A stretch of DNA of 64,000 bases from the NCBI GenBank assembly GCA_944470555.2, contig OX104127.1, positions 115,968,741 through 116,032,740 of the forward strand, given 5' to 3'. Shown here piece after piece: positions 46,336-59,757 of the stretch. Under the pieces are notes generated by a model. That model ran no database searches, was not told the DNA's origin, and worked only from the letters and a program-made list of their open reading frames with translations. The first letter of the stretch is position 1. Every line of letters starts with the position of its first letter. The DNA is from Heterobilharzia americana. Taxonomy: Eukaryota; Platyhelminthes; Trematoda; Strigeidida; Schistosomatidae. The position numbers and the translations under genes were made by a program.

Positions 46336-49300
46336 GCAAAGGTATCAATATAAACATTATCAAACGCATATTAATGTTATTTTGCTCAGAATCCTCTAGG
46401 TTTGTATCCCGATTCTGATAGGAGTGTTTTGTTACATCGAACTGATGTATTTGAAGAAATAATATGTTACACAAATTCACCTGGCACAATTGTGCGAATA
46501 TGCTTGGGGTTTGCGAAGAACTTATTCACTTGCTTATATCTTTGCAATCACCTCAAAAAAGTTTCTTGTTACTCTAAAACCCGAACAAAGTTGTTGGCAA
46601 TACTAAGTGTACTAAATTTGTACGTTAGGTGAATTACCTGTCGTTTCATCAGTTGATACTCTGCATGTAAGAAAACATTTATTATTCGGCAGACATCTCT
46701 CTGCAATGCTCATTTCTACTGTAGTCACAAATTAATCACCTAGAAAGCTATTCTTTCATTAAATCCATTCGAGAACTCAACGTATGCATTTTATCAAATT
46801 TTGTAAGTCTGACGTCACTGGAACTTTATACTCCCAAGTGCGTGACCATATACATGCTTGATGCTAAATCACAATATTTTCTGTTTACATCGGTTAGGGG
46901 CTTCATCGGTCAGGTTTGATGCCACTCACTAGTCATTGCTTTCAGCTCAAGTGTTTATTCATTGTTTTTAATACTGATTTATTGTTCTGATGTTAACTTA
47001 TCCACTTACAAATTCACTGGTGAATATGTAGTAAGATTCAGTTTGCAAATTAGTGTATGTGAATTGCTTTGACAGTGATTTTGACTTCTGGTAACAAGTG
47101 ATACTGTTAGCACTTCAGTCTATGAACCTATACAGGATAAAAGTATGACATTTACACTCGCAGTAAAAATAAGAAACTGACTGTTTTCCAGTGAAAACGT
47201 CTGTCCGTTTCACTGTGGCTAACAAGTCTTTCTTTGTCATAACAAAATATACACTTTGAGAACAATCTACAGATCAGAGACAGATATGTTTTGATCACTC
47301 CGTATTTCGACTGACGACCTACATGAAATTAATGAAACTAATATCCAGCCTAACAGCGATCTTAGTTACAACAACGGACTGGAAAATTTATCAGAATTAT
47401 ATGTCATCATTAATGTGTTTGTCTCACTACACTTTATATATCTCTCATGTCCCAAGTATATAGAATAAATCGTTTATGGTTGATTATTCAGTCGGAATTA
47501 GTAAATAAATTTGTCAGTTCATTCAAGCCCACAGTAAATGTGTATCTTTTGAGTTTATTGATCTCAAGATATCTTAGAAAACCCGACAATGAAAAGCATC
47601 ACATGTATAATGCCTCAATTTCAATAAGAAGCAGTTAAGTTTGGATAATACTGAATTTTAGTAGTTTTTGAGATTCAATTTGATTACAAAAGCAGTTTGT
47701 CTAGTAATCAAGAAGAGATAAACTCAAGAATAAAATGAAGAAAAATATACATCCTGCTCCCAGGTTATCTGAATAATTTTTTGCGGTGAAGAAAGTCTCA
47801 GTAGTTATTTAAACTAGAAATTCATCTAACAAGTGTGCAACGACGTAAGCTGATATGAAAAACACTGAAAATCAATAGAGCTTCTGATTTTAAGGACTGG
47901 ACAGTGTTTTCCTGCACTTTTAAACCCAGATACTATGCAACATCCTAGATGACCCTCTGTATATGAACAGTGAGGTTGACATAAATAAAACTCAGAGATA
48001 GAACCGATGTAGCTAGGAATTTGATCCCAAGATTTCCACTGATAAATGTTCTCTCCAAAGATATTGCAATCAAATATTCACTTTTTCTTTACAATATTCC
48101 ATCCATACGGCATCCTAAAAGATTTCAACCTTTCAAGGAGTTTTATTAGCTGTTTTGTTTTATGCACTGCTTTCTTTCGAATGTATTAATGAAAATATCA
48201 GTTCTTTACAAGAAAAACACACACTGTCAACATTTCTTTGCTTAACATGCATTGAAAATATGTTTTCCTACATCTTGAGCGAATACCTGACCAGAATTCT
48301 CGTTTTCTTTAGTGCGATAGACATATGGAAGTCAGGGTGCTGACCAATGCACACAGATTTGCAGTAAATAATCTGGTGAAACTTTCATCTTTATTTCTTG
48401 CCAATAAAACGTTCATTTAGGAAATGTCATGCTTGATTTTATCCTCAAGCTCGCATACGTGCTAACATCTGCCACTGTTTACGATTTATATTCTTCGCTA
48501 CATATGAGTGGAAGAACTTACTGATGCACATGGATGTGGCCTGGAAAAGAGGTTCGTCTTTGACAAGGACGAAGAGAATAGCCTATGTCTGCAGGTGTCA
48601 ACTTAAATCCTTGTCACCCGAAAAAAGTAGGTCTGATTCTACATCACCTTGGAGTTTCAAATTCATGACCATAGCCTTTTCATAAGACGAGGTTTCGACT
48701 CGTTTTGAATATCAGCAATCCTTTTTTGGTTACAAACTGCAGCAGTTGACATTATTATATTGTATGGTTTTAAGAGAAGTTTGTTCATTTTGAGGAAATT
48801 CTGCGTTACAAGGTGTTCACATTCCACAGCAGAATGAGTGGATGATTGTGATTTCCCTGATGATTGTCACATAGTTGTAAAAGATGTTTTATTATCCATT
48901 CGACTTGGCCTTTCTGAAGATGGTTCATCTTATTGACCTATTGCTGTCTATCGTTATGAAAGAAATCACCACTACGGATTTACTCCTTATTGTGAACTTC
49001 AAGGTCGAATAACAGTTGTTGAGCTAGCCTAGAGCGTAATATAGATACATGTCTGCAAAACGACCAGCTAATATTCCATCATTGTTTTTCCTGGAGATTT
49101 TGAAGCGTCTAATAGTTAACTAAATGTAGTGTTGTACAGTCTTGACAATGAGCAGTCTGCCAAGAGGGGTTTCAATATATATATAACATTGCAGTTTTAT
49201 CTTCCAGTTTAAAGAAACGAGAAACTAAACCGAACGTTGAATGTAGATCTCACCATGAGTTCCATTAGGTGATTAGTTTAACTTATCACTTTGAAATCAT

Positions 49301-52300
49301 TCGAATTTATGTCTTTACACATAAACCAGACAGTTTTGATGAGTAGCTCATTCATGGATATTAAGATGAAATTTCATGAAGACAAGGTTTTGTCACTACT
49401 GTTAAAACCTTTGTCCGTATCATACACAGTGGCTATATCGCAAAGGGAATAGTAGGGGAATTTTCTCCTAGCTAGTCTCAGTAACTAGTCAGAAATAGAT
49501 TCTGAGCAGCAATTCTTCTACTTCATACCTCTAAAGCCCTAATATTAGAGAAGACTGCATCAATTCAGGTGTCCACGGAAAGCATATTCTGCAATCAGCA
49601 CCACGCAACCACCTCTAAGTAAAGTACTGAATTACAAATCCACTTTCTTAAAGAAGCAAAATGTACAAATCAAGATCACAAAGAAATCTGATGCAAGGAA
49701 ATACTCTGAGATTATATTTACCCTAGTAGTGTGACAAAACCATCTATCCAATAACCTGCCCTAACTTCAATAAAGATTTCGTTAGAGCAGAAAACAGAAT
49801 GAGAAGCCACTGAAGCAGAATAATACGATGTCATGTTATTTATCTGATCTCTTAACAGTTGCTTGCAACCTAAAATAAATAAATATTGTATATGGAAAGA
49901 ATTGGAAAACAAGATTTTTCTATCGATCCATTAGTCATTTTACCACTGAGTAATTACTCTTCTTAATGAATTCATCCCGAACACTTGGGCGTATATCTAA
50001 ACATCTAAAGCTCAAAGACATTTAAATCAGTTTCCAGTGACTTATGATGATGACTTCCTATCACTTCTAATGTAAAATTATATAAGTCTTTACTAGAGTA
50101 TATTTGGAAGCTCTGTGGTCTCCTTTGATACACCACCAACCTTTCAAGTGAAATTGGTCCTGATCGAAAATAATAGTAAGGATAATAATAACAGTAAATA
50201 CTTGGTTGGCAACATTAGTGACAGTCACTGAAAATTATCGAGATTTATGTACTGGACTTCTGTCAACATCATCTTAAGCACAGACTGATAAAATTGCAAC
50301 ATCCTTATTCTCTAATTTTGACTTTTGAGGACAAATGATGGCGCGTCTTTGTGGGATAATTCATAGGCTAATTTATGTTTCATATTGTTTAAGACTGTTG
50401 ACAATACAAACTGAAGTATGCTTTTCGACGCAAATATCAGCAATAAGGGCTTATGTCCAGTAAATGAAGCATAACTCCTAGAATATAGCTTTTTATTTAA
50501 CGTTTTCAAAGCAAATCTAACTGTCTGTCTTTTCTTTCCTTTCTAATTGTGTCTGCGTCAAAGTACGAGCAACATGCAATCTATTGTTTTCACTGCCCTC
50601 AGAAAGGCAGTGAAATATGAAAGCATTTTAAAATCATCGAAATCGTCTGCAGCAGTAAGAGTTCTAAGAGTTGGAATTCAGTATGTGAGGAGTATTTACA
50701 ACAACCGCAATTATTACACCCCGTCAAATGCATTTTATCACTTGTAAGGTCAATTCTTTATCAAATTCGTAGAAAGCAGATGATTCATTGATACACATAT
50801 AATGCTCTGGCAAGAAGGCACTATAACAGCTGATAGGATAAAGAAAATATACAAAAGTTGCGATATTGAAAGAAGAAAGAATATTTTGAACCACATGTAC
50901 GAATTATAGACCTGTTCAGTGTGCACAGAATAGGAATAAGAAATCACAGCTGACGGCCTAATCTATGAAAAAGGTACATCCGTCTTTATTAAGATGTGAC
51001 CTGTAGTCAAAGATTTGGAAAAAATATGATCAAGGTGATCAGACAAATCAGACTTAATATAGACCGTATTAGTTATTTTACTCACAAAAGTTGCAACTCT
51101 AATTCAACTTGTGCATATATCATGCGAAATTTGCTGGAAAGAAGCAGGTGCTGGCTAGATATCAAGTGGGATACAATATGATGTTGTTTTCAATACCTGT
51201 TGACTGCCAATAGCTTCCTGGAACTCTCTTCAACTTACGCCTAAAGATAATCATTTGCAATGTCAATTTTCCGGAAATATTTTTCACTGTTTATATTCAC
51301 AATCATAACAAACATGTTCTTCCGGTGTATCACTTTTTAATCCACTATGTTTTATTTGGTCAATGCAATAAGCCAGTAAGACATGAATTCCTTAATTCAT
51401 CATAGCAATTTGGAGTTCCAGTCATTCCACGTAATTTAAAACAAGTAATTCTTAGACATAGCCATTGATAAGAAAACAGACATCATTGAAATGATGCTCT
51501 TCAAGCTGAACATGAAAGTCGATCTTTTCAGTAAGTCTTAACAGGTCTCTATAAGCTTTTACAAGGATATTATAGTTGGTTTTACCGGTAAGCACTCAGT
51601 TTTGCACCACACACTACCAGAAATCTGATGCAATATCAGGTTAGAGACAGATAGTTTTTCATTTTCATACTGGTCAACCTGCCTTATTTTACTTTCAAAT
51701 CCCACAGAAATGCCCCAAAAATCCTTTGGGTTTGGTTGTACTACTTCGTTTCGTAAGAAAAATAAAGAAAATCATCATAGGAATGTAAAAGCCATCTCAA
51801 GAACCAAACTGATGACACTGTTAAAATTTATAATTTTTGAGGGGACAGAATTTAAAGTTGCCGCAAACCACAGTGTCAGCGAACTCGTGAAGGTAGGAGA
51901 TCCTGGTGTATAAATGGAGAATTTTAGGAGGTGTACTGCATTCGACTAGTTATGAACTCCTCTGTATGCTTCAATCTGATCAAGTGTTGATACACAACCC
52001 TCAGTGTCATTTTCCTATCTTACTCGGTACGAGATCCAATTTTTGGCGTTGTAAACAGCGTCTTTGTCAGTCTTCAAACCAGAAATGACGACGGAATTGC
52101 AAATTTATTCCATTTTGTTTTATTGGCTTTGAATCTTTCATAGTCATTATTCAGTTTACCAACATGTGTTATAAAATCATCAGAAGGCAATCCAGCCAAC
52201 TTGAAAAATTGGTAGCGAACAATAAGTAGGGATGACTGTTAATTAAATATTTGAGAAAATGTTTCACTATATAATCAAGGAATTACTCAAACCGATTTTC

Positions 52301-55087
52301 CAGAAGAATAGGATTTTCATAATAATTTTCATGTAATAAAGCGCTTTCATATCAATAATCATAATTTTCATGCTTTGTGTAATGTATAACATTCAATGTA
52401 AGGGACAATCACTTATCGATAAGGCCGGGAGTAGAATATGGGAGCAGATACTAGTCATACCTGAACTGATTCATGAAATTTAACATATTTTGTATTTGTC
52501 TGAGTGCTCCACATCTACAGACTAGAAAGCCGAAATTTGAATCATAGCTCTTATTAGCTTCGGTTGAACTAATTCATTTTACTTTGACAAGTATCCAAAA
52601 GAGATTTGGCATTTTAAACTAACAGCCATAACAAAAAGACTTGTAGTGATCGAATGAACTTGGAAACGGGGGTAAATGAATGAAACGTGCCACCAAATAC
52701 ATAAACAAATTGCAATCCTACATACATAAGTGTTCGCTTGCATTTTAAGCTAATCCAAAGATGGCTTTCTATCCCCGGTAGTCGTCAAGGTATTCAAATA
52801 TATCATATGCTATAAAACTGGCGCAGAAGTGAGTTTGAAATTTTTTTCCATTTTCATATTTATTCATTCGTTAGATTTGGGATTCGGGGACACTAATATT
52901 GATGTTGAAGACATTGTTGAGTTGTCACATCACTTACAATCAAAATATAGATGTTCTTCGTAAATTTTATGAAATTATGCTGCAAATAAACTGCATTTAC
53001 AATATCGATTTACTTCTGTCGCATTCCGTTTCATATGACTTTTGAGGTAGAGTACAAATACTAAAATTAGTTTGCTGATTACTTCTTCAGATTTATTCAA
53101 AGTCAACTCACGTGTATAAGCAAACGAGAATGTTGCATTCATTACATCCATTACACGTCAAGATGCAAAGTTTGCACATGGAGTATTTTTTGATAATGTT
53201 AGACTGCGCAGATTCTGTTACTCAGCAAAAAATACCTGATTATCATTATAAACCTTGTTTGACATAGGCGTAGATGTCTTGCAACCTACTTTTACTCAAA
53301 GTAATTACCTGATTACGTTTTGTGATCTGAAATACAACCTACTCCCCTTAGCAGTGAATCACGATTAGTAGCATCGATGCATAGTGTTTATTTGGAAAAT
53401 GATGAGTATGCGTGATATTTATTCTGGCCGCATTGGCCATATACTTTAGCAACCTATTGAGAATTTATTTAGTCTCATTTCCTATGGCGATTTCAAGCTG
53501 TATAGCCCGAAACGTCTCTTCATCCATCGATAAAATAGTTTTGTAAAAAAGGATTCATTTGACAGACAAAATGGTACTTAAACACAAATGTTTATTTATG
53601 AATCCTCGGAGATAGGTTCAATCATCACTAACTTCATTCAATACAGAAACATATAATGTAGCTGATAGATAGATCTGAGGATGAAAGTCAGTAGCTGTCC
53701 AACATTAAAAAACCACTGATTTTGAAAGAAAAGATAAATTTACCCTTATTTACAAACTTATAGAGATTATTCCAATCCTTTCACACAAAATTCTTTTCCG
53801 AATGATTCTAAAATGAACTGTTTAGCCTAGTTCTAGTTTTGTACTGTCTTGACTGTGAAAAGATGGTTTAAAATAACCATTAACCACCAAATCGGAGGTA
53901 TCATGGTTAGTGTCACTTCAGAAGACAAGTTAAACACTGCGGAAACTTTTTAAGGTCCTATGGATATTTTGATTCAGAAAACATGTATACAACATTCGTT
54001 AGAAACTAAAATAACTTCCAAGCGAAATTTTTATTCAAACGCACATTATGAACATCAGTGATTACAGCATTAGGTTCAGTTAGCTTTTGCGGCCAGATTA
54101 ACAAGCAGAGTCGGTTCACATACAGGTCCTTACACCGTGACCACGGTCTAAACACAAAAGAGGCACACAATGCTACCGTTATAACATTTATTAGGTCAAG
54201 GTGAACGTGAAGCCAACTTGAGTATTTCGTAGATTGTATGGAAAAACGGTGGTAGAAAAAGGCTTTTGATTACAAACGTTTTGTCAGCAGCTATTGAAAG
54301 CTACCGCCTTTACTAAAGATTGGCGAATGGATGTAATTTAGAGCACCTTTGCCTTTTGATAAGAGGTGGAGTCTTTGTGATTTCTTGCTCCCATTAAAGC
54401 ATATTAAAAAGTAATTACATTTTGACAAATTAGATAATAATTTTCCGAACCACATTCTCAAATATCTTACTTATACACCTGTTTACACACAAATTATGAT
54501 CTTATGATAAGTAATCAAGGATTATGTGATATTTTAAGCCTTACTGTACTTAGTAAACCATGTGTGACAAATGCTACTTATCCATATTACATATATTTCG
54601 TTCCGAGTTACGCTTTCACTGAGAATTTTAACTTAGTATGTTTATGGACGTTTTCACCTGCTGTTATTTCTGCAACAAAATTAAAAAAATCTCTATAGAC
54701 AAGTAATTTACATGAAAGGTTTTTAATGTTATCTCTTCTGTCTTATTCCAGTAGAATATCATTAATAGACTAAAGTGACGTTAGAGCAAACTTCTTTGAC
54801 TTCATTTAGCCTAACATCAGACAACTCATCTTTTTGAAGGTTCCAACCATGTCACTTATTTGCAAATAAAGAGTTAGATCGCCCGATATGAATAAATTGC
54901 TAAAATAAAGTATTCATGCTAGCGCTTAGCCTAAAACAGCTTTTTTATTCGGTGAATGATGGGGGATATCGAAAGTCACTAGGTAATTGGTTCTTAACAA
55001 GGCGTTCATGGAATAAATGCAACCTTTGGAATCCACCTCAGTGTGAGGTTGTAGATAAAAAAATCTCAAAGTATTCATTAATTACAA
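46336..55087. other. Unassigned DNA, 8.8 kb
   Basis: I found no gene that can be supported. An exon-like interval with plausible splice sites occurs at 51708-51892 and is listed as a finding only. Short TAA/ATA-rich patches occur, for example near 50170-50200. Everything else is AT-rich with short chance frames. Confidence 0.4.
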
Positions 55088-55273
55088 CCTCGCCTGGTTA
55101 ACTAGTTTACTAGTTACTAGCCGGTCCTAAGCCCGGGTAAACGGGGAAGGTTGGGCATAGGGCTAGCAACCCTACCCCGTAAAACAAATCTAACCGCTAA
55201 AGAAACTTCAAAGCACAAACAAAATATAAAAAATGAAAACAAACTTATTCCCCGCTGGAATCGGAGAGGCGAA

Positions 55274-55891
55274 ATGACGCCAGTTGGTGAAAGCCTTCGG
55301 GAAGCCAATTGGCCGATGTGTCTTCTCTCGATGAAAGCGAAAGTAAACGTGGGGACATGGAATGTCCGCACGATGTTTGAACCCAGTAAGGCAGCCCAGA
55401 TTGCAAAGGAGATGAGAAGGTATCACATCGAAGTGCTTGGGATTTGTGAAAGCAGATGGAATGGAAGTGGAGTCTCCAAACTGTCAACTGGAGAATCAAT
55501 AATCTACTCCAATACTGTCACCCAGACGCCAACCACGAGCACACTGAGTATTGGAGTGGCTATCATGATGTCCTCAAGAGCATCGAAGGCTCTCATGCAG
55601 TGGGAACCAATCTCCTCCAGGATCATGACAGCAAGATTCAACTCAAAAAGAAGAAAGGTCACAATCATACAATGTTATGCACCTACAAATAATGCAGAGC
55701 AAGAGAAAAAGGAGGATTTCTATAGACGACTTCAATCAACACTGGACAAGACGCCAGTTGGCGATATCAAAATTCTGATGGGCGACATGAATGCCAAACT
55801 GGGAGGGGACAACACGGGAAGAGAACTAACCATGGGTCGAGAGGCGCTAGGTGAAATGAATGAGAATGGAGAATTGTTTGCAGAATTCTAA
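55274..55891 (+). pseudogene. Endonuclease part of RTE copy C, ended by a shared premature stop
   Basis: The first in-frame ATG is at 55274, giving 205 codons to TAA. It contains GTWNVRTM, the ICES glutamate, CYAPTNNA and GDMN but not the SDH motif, which lies after the stop. It has the same out-of-frame segment NTVTQTPTTSTLSI as copy B. It would produce an incomplete endonuclease unless the stop is read through. Confidence 0.85.
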
Positions 55892-58279
55892 GCATTCAAC
55901 GATTTAGTGATTGGAGGCAGTGTGTTCAGGCACAAAGATATCCACAAAGCGACATGGACTTCACCAGATGGACACACTAAAAATCAAATCGACTTTATCT
56001 CAATCTCAAGAAAATGGAGACGCAGTCTACTCAACACAAGGTCAAGAAGAGGAGCAGATGTAGGCTCAGACCACTATCTAGTGCAAGGAACCTTCCAAAT
56101 CAAGTTAAAAGCCTTCAAGGAAGCTGGTGATAGACCCCAATTCAAGTACAACACTCGGAAACTGAAGGATGAAACTACAAAGGAGATCTTCAAGGCAGCC
56201 TTCAAGACAAAATGGGAGACATCGAGGGACATCCCTGAAGAAATCTGTGTGGAAGAACACTGGAAGTCTTTGAAAGCTATGTGGAAAGAAACCTGCACAA
56301 CAGTATTAGGAAGGAAGAAGGTGGAAGACAAGGAATGGATCTCGACGGATACCTGGAAGCTGATAGAGGAGAGGAGGATGGTGAAGCAGAAGATAAACCA
56401 GTGCAAGGATGCTCAACGACAAGAGGAACTGAGCACAATGTATAAAACACTGGACAAAGAAGTGAAGAAGAGTGCACGCAAAGACAAAAGACACTTCTAC
56501 GAAACACTGGCAAGTGAAGCAGAACAGGCTGCTAGTAGGAGAGACCTGACGACATTGTATCAAATAACCAGGTTGCTATCAGGGAAGAGACCAACACAGA
56601 TGAAACCAATAAAAGATGAAGAAGGAAATTTAATTACAAAAGAAGAGAAACAGAGGAAACGATGGGCCGACCACTTCAAGAAGCTCTTGAATCGACCACC
56701 ACCTGCACTTCGTCCAGAAATACCACCTGCAGCCATAGAACTACAAGTGAACATTAATCCCCCAACGAAAATGGAAGTTCTGAACGCCATAAAGCTACTG
56801 AAATGCGGGAAAGCAGCAGGACCAGATGGAATACCGCCAGAAGCACTGAGAACAGATGCAGAGACAACAGCGGATATGCTCACACCACTATTGCAGAAGG
56901 TGTGGAAGGAAGAGAAGGTACCTGCCGATTGGAAGAAGGGTTACCTTGTCAAACTGCCGAAGAAGGGAGACCTCAGTGCTTGCAAGAACTGGCGCGGAAT
57001 CACTCTGCTGTCCACCTCAAGTAAAATATTAAGCCGCATCATCCTGGAGAGGCTTAAAGACGCACTGGATTCAAAACTGCGACCGGAACAGGCAGGCTTC
57101 AGGAAGTACAAATCATGTGCAGACCAAATTGCAACGCTTCGTATCATCATAGAACAGAGCGTAGAATGGCAATCAGCTCTATACCTCAACTTCATCGACT
57201 TTGAGAAGGCCTTTGACAGCGTCGACCGAGAAGTAATTTGGAAACTGCTTCAATACTACGGAGTACCGCAAACCTTTATCCGCCTCATTCAACAACTATA
57301 TGAAGATGCCACATGCCAAGTAATTCACAATGGGAAGCTCAGTGATGCCTTTGAAGTGAAGACAGGAGTGAAACAAGGTTGCCTACTATCCCCCATGATA
57401 TTCTTGATTGTGGTGGACTGGATCATGCAGCAAACAGTAGGCAGCGAGAAGAGGGGGATACACTGGACGACGGAAAAGAACCTAGAAGACTTGGATTTCG
57501 CCGATGACTTATGCCTAATGTCACACAAACTTGAAGATCTGCAGGCAAAAACTAACAAGTTGATAGAAGAGGCAGCTAAGACGGAACTTCAGGTGAATAT
57601 AGAGAAGACAGAAGTGATGAAGATACCGCACCACCACCATCAACAACAGCAACAAACTCCAATCACCGTCAATGGAAGGAACTTAAAGGAAGTAACCTCC
57701 TTCACTTATCTAGGAAGCACTGTTTCAACTACAGGCGGGACGGACGAGGACGTCAAAGTCAGAATCGGAAAAGCAAGACAGGCGTTCATTAGCCTGAAAC
57801 CAGCACTCAGCATGCGGAACAAGATACGGATTTTCAACACCAACGTCAAGTCAGTGCTCTTGTATGGCTCAGAGACTTGGCGCGTCACGAAAGGTATTTC
57901 CAATAAACTACAGACATTCATCAACAACTGCTTACGCTCGCTGCTGAAGATCAGATGGCCAGAAAGAATAAGCAACAAGGAACTCTGGGTACGAACCAAT
58001 CAAGAACCTATCACGCAACAAATATGCAGGAAGAAGTGGAGATGGATTGGCCATGCACTGAGAAGGCCGACTGAGGACATCACGCGTCAGGCCCTCGAGT
58101 GGAATCCCCATAGGAAGCGACGAGTTGGACGTCCGAGGGTGACATGGAGGAGGTCATGCGAGGAGGAAATGAGAGGTTATGGGCTGTCGTGGAACCAGGT
58201 TCAAAAGATCTCAGAGAACAGAGGTCACTGGAGTCGTGCTACTGAAGCCCTATGTTCCACTAGGAACCCAAGGGACTAA
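55892..58279 (+). pseudogene. Endonuclease end and reverse transcriptase of RTE copy C, open after the stop
   Basis: About 795 codons, open from the TAA to the normal end. It starts with the SDHYLV endonuclease end and includes GKAAGPDGIPPEAL, DFEKAFDS, GVKQGCLLSP, FADD and the GRPR C-terminus. The reverse transcriptase core is intact by motif. No ATG lies at the head; the first ATGs are well inside, so translation would need readthrough or reinitiation. A five-residue deletion (VWRSS) after FISLKP distinguishes it from copies A and B. Confidence 0.85.
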
Positions 58280-58300
58280 TAAATAATAATAATAATAATA

Positions 58301-58721
58301 GGCGCATCATTTTATACTCATACCGTAGAGATATGTGATTTTTTTAAAACCACAAAATATACCGTTTACTTGTGCATTATTATATCTATTAGAACTTTTT
58401 CAAGGTGTCCCTTTCAGATGAATAGATTTTGTGTAAGTGAAAATCCTTATTAGTTTCCTTGAATTAACAAAGCATTATTACGAGATATGAATCAGTAACA
58501 TCTGTTGAAATTGACTTGAAGATCACAGTTGACGATTATAGATGCCATTCTTTTTCAGCTGCTGTACTAACAATCGGTCACTTATATTCTTAATCAGCAG
58601 GATAACCTCGATCTCCATTACAATACCGTTAACTAATATTGACTTCAAGCAATTAGTTTACTGAGTTTTTGAGACAGTAGGTTGTTGATGCACTAATATG
58701 CAAGGCATACAGACTAATTTA
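58301..58721. other. Unassigned spacer
   Basis: AT-rich, no motif seen, between RTE copy C and the SINE cluster. Confidence 0.4.
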
Positions 58722-58910
58722 AAGTTGACATCCATGATGAACGGACATCAGTTGGAAGGATATTGGAAACCCAGGGGTACTGGATAGCTGTTTCGTCCCA
58801 GTATGAGACTCCTCAGCAGTTTGCATCCATGACCCCACCTGCCGAGTATCGAACCCAGTACTTCCAGGTTCCATGGCCACTACGTCACCACTGAGCCAAT
58901 AGATCATGGT
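58722..58910 (-). mobile_element. Sm-alpha-type SINE with hammerhead core
   Basis: On the minus strand the A box TGGCTCAGTGG (58888-58898) and B box GGGTTCGATAC (58846-58856) form a tRNA-derived polymerase III promoter. A hammerhead ribozyme region follows (58775-58824), then a 3' end containing CCAACTGATGTCCG and AT-rich sequence to about 58722. This order of promoter, ribozyme and short tail is that of the Sm-alpha retroposons known from schistosomes. The ends are approximate. Confidence 0.8.
58775..58824 (-). ncRNA. Hammerhead ribozyme, core nucleotides intact
   Basis: Minus strand: stem I ACTG (58817-58820) pairs with CAGT after the cleavage site. CTGAGGA (58810-58816) fits CUGANGA. Stem II GTCT pairs with GGGAC around a CATACT loop, including one G-U pair. 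GAAA (58791-58794) is intact. The short stem III CAGCTA has one mismatch compared with CAGCTG of the 37.2-kb copy. The predicted cut follows ATC, between 58783 and 58782. All conserved core positions that I can check are present; the weak stem III suggests low or dimer-dependent activity. Confidence 0.7.
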
Positions 58911-58994
58911 CTAATGGTCCATATTTCCTACTTCTGTCAGTTCACGATGCAGCGTGACCTCTATCCGATATCCTTCTTGAGTACCTTAAGTCAC

Positions 58995-59185
58995 TGGATT
59001 TCGACTCAGTGGCTCAATGGTAACGTGTTGGCAACGGAACCTGAAATTTCTAGGTTCGGTCTCCGGCAGGGTCATGAGCGTACATTGCTAAGGAGTTTCA
59101 CACTGTGACTAAATAGCCATCCGTTGTTCCCAGGCTTCCATTATTCCTCCAACTTATATTAGTGTAGTGACTTTCAACCTAAAAT
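58995..59185 (+). mobile_element. Sm-alpha-type SINE, diverged copy
   Basis: A box TGGCTCAATGG (59010-59020) and B box GGTTCGGTCTC (59053-59063) are present. The region that should hold the ribozyme begins CTAAGGAG (59091) and has TGACTAAA where GGACGAAA is expected, so the core is lost. The 3' part CCCAGGCTTCC with CCTCCAACT matches the family end. It lies divergently to the copy at 58722-58910, about 85 bases away. Confidence 0.7.
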
Positions 59186-59757
59186 CAATCAATAAGTCTC
59201 TATAAACCTCCAGACAGAATTAGCATAATTTTCGAATCGTCAAATATATTTCCAAGTTCAGTGATGGTAATTATGAGCCGGTACTCTGAATACTTTGGTC
59301 AAGTGTTAAGTGTGGTGTGTTTCAGCAGTTAAAACTGCTTCCTTTTGAAGTCGTAGGTACCTTCAAATATCTTCAAATGGGCGATACTTTCCAAACTGGC
59401 TGATATCCGTGCTCGGAAGAAGCAATTCAAGAAACATCCATTCTCTTTACAGTGTTTGAAAAATATATTACTACTTTTTACGATCAATTTATCATCAAAA
59501 TTCATCTTCTTTGAAAGACCGCAATGTCATTATTGATTAGGGTATTAGTTTCGGCGAAGTTCTTCTGTGACAACCACATTTCGCTTTGGCCGCGATAATC
59601 TTGTGACCACTGTGTAATCATATGACAGTTTTATTCGTATATAAATTACAATAGGACATTCTTCACCAGAGAAACATGATGAGAGAAAAAACAGTAACTA
59701 GATCAGCATGACGTAACATTGTTTTGTTTAGAGGCTTGCCAAGACCTATTGATTCAA
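59186..59757. other. Unassigned spacer within the SINE cluster
   Basis: No motif recognised in about 570 bases of AT-rich DNA. Confidence 0.4.

Larger units (their letters stand above)
55088..58300 (+). mobile_element. RTE-clade LINE copy C, full length with one premature stop
   Basis: This begins with CCTCGCCTGG as copy B does and ends in a clean (TAA)n tail at 58271-58300. It is near-identical to copies A and B. Like B it has TAA at 55889-55891 and the two reverse-complementary insertions. Unlike B it has no frameshift afterwards: the frame runs unbroken from the stop to 58279. It also lacks 15 bases coding VWRSS just before the ALSM segment. I could not find a target-site duplication: the left flank ends CATTAATTACAA and the right flank begins GGCGCATCATTT. 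Confidence 0.9.

Noticed and set aside
59085..59130. An active hammerhead ribozyme in the plus-strand SINE
   Set aside because: CUGANGA reads CTAAGGA and the GAAA position reads TAAA, so the core is lost.
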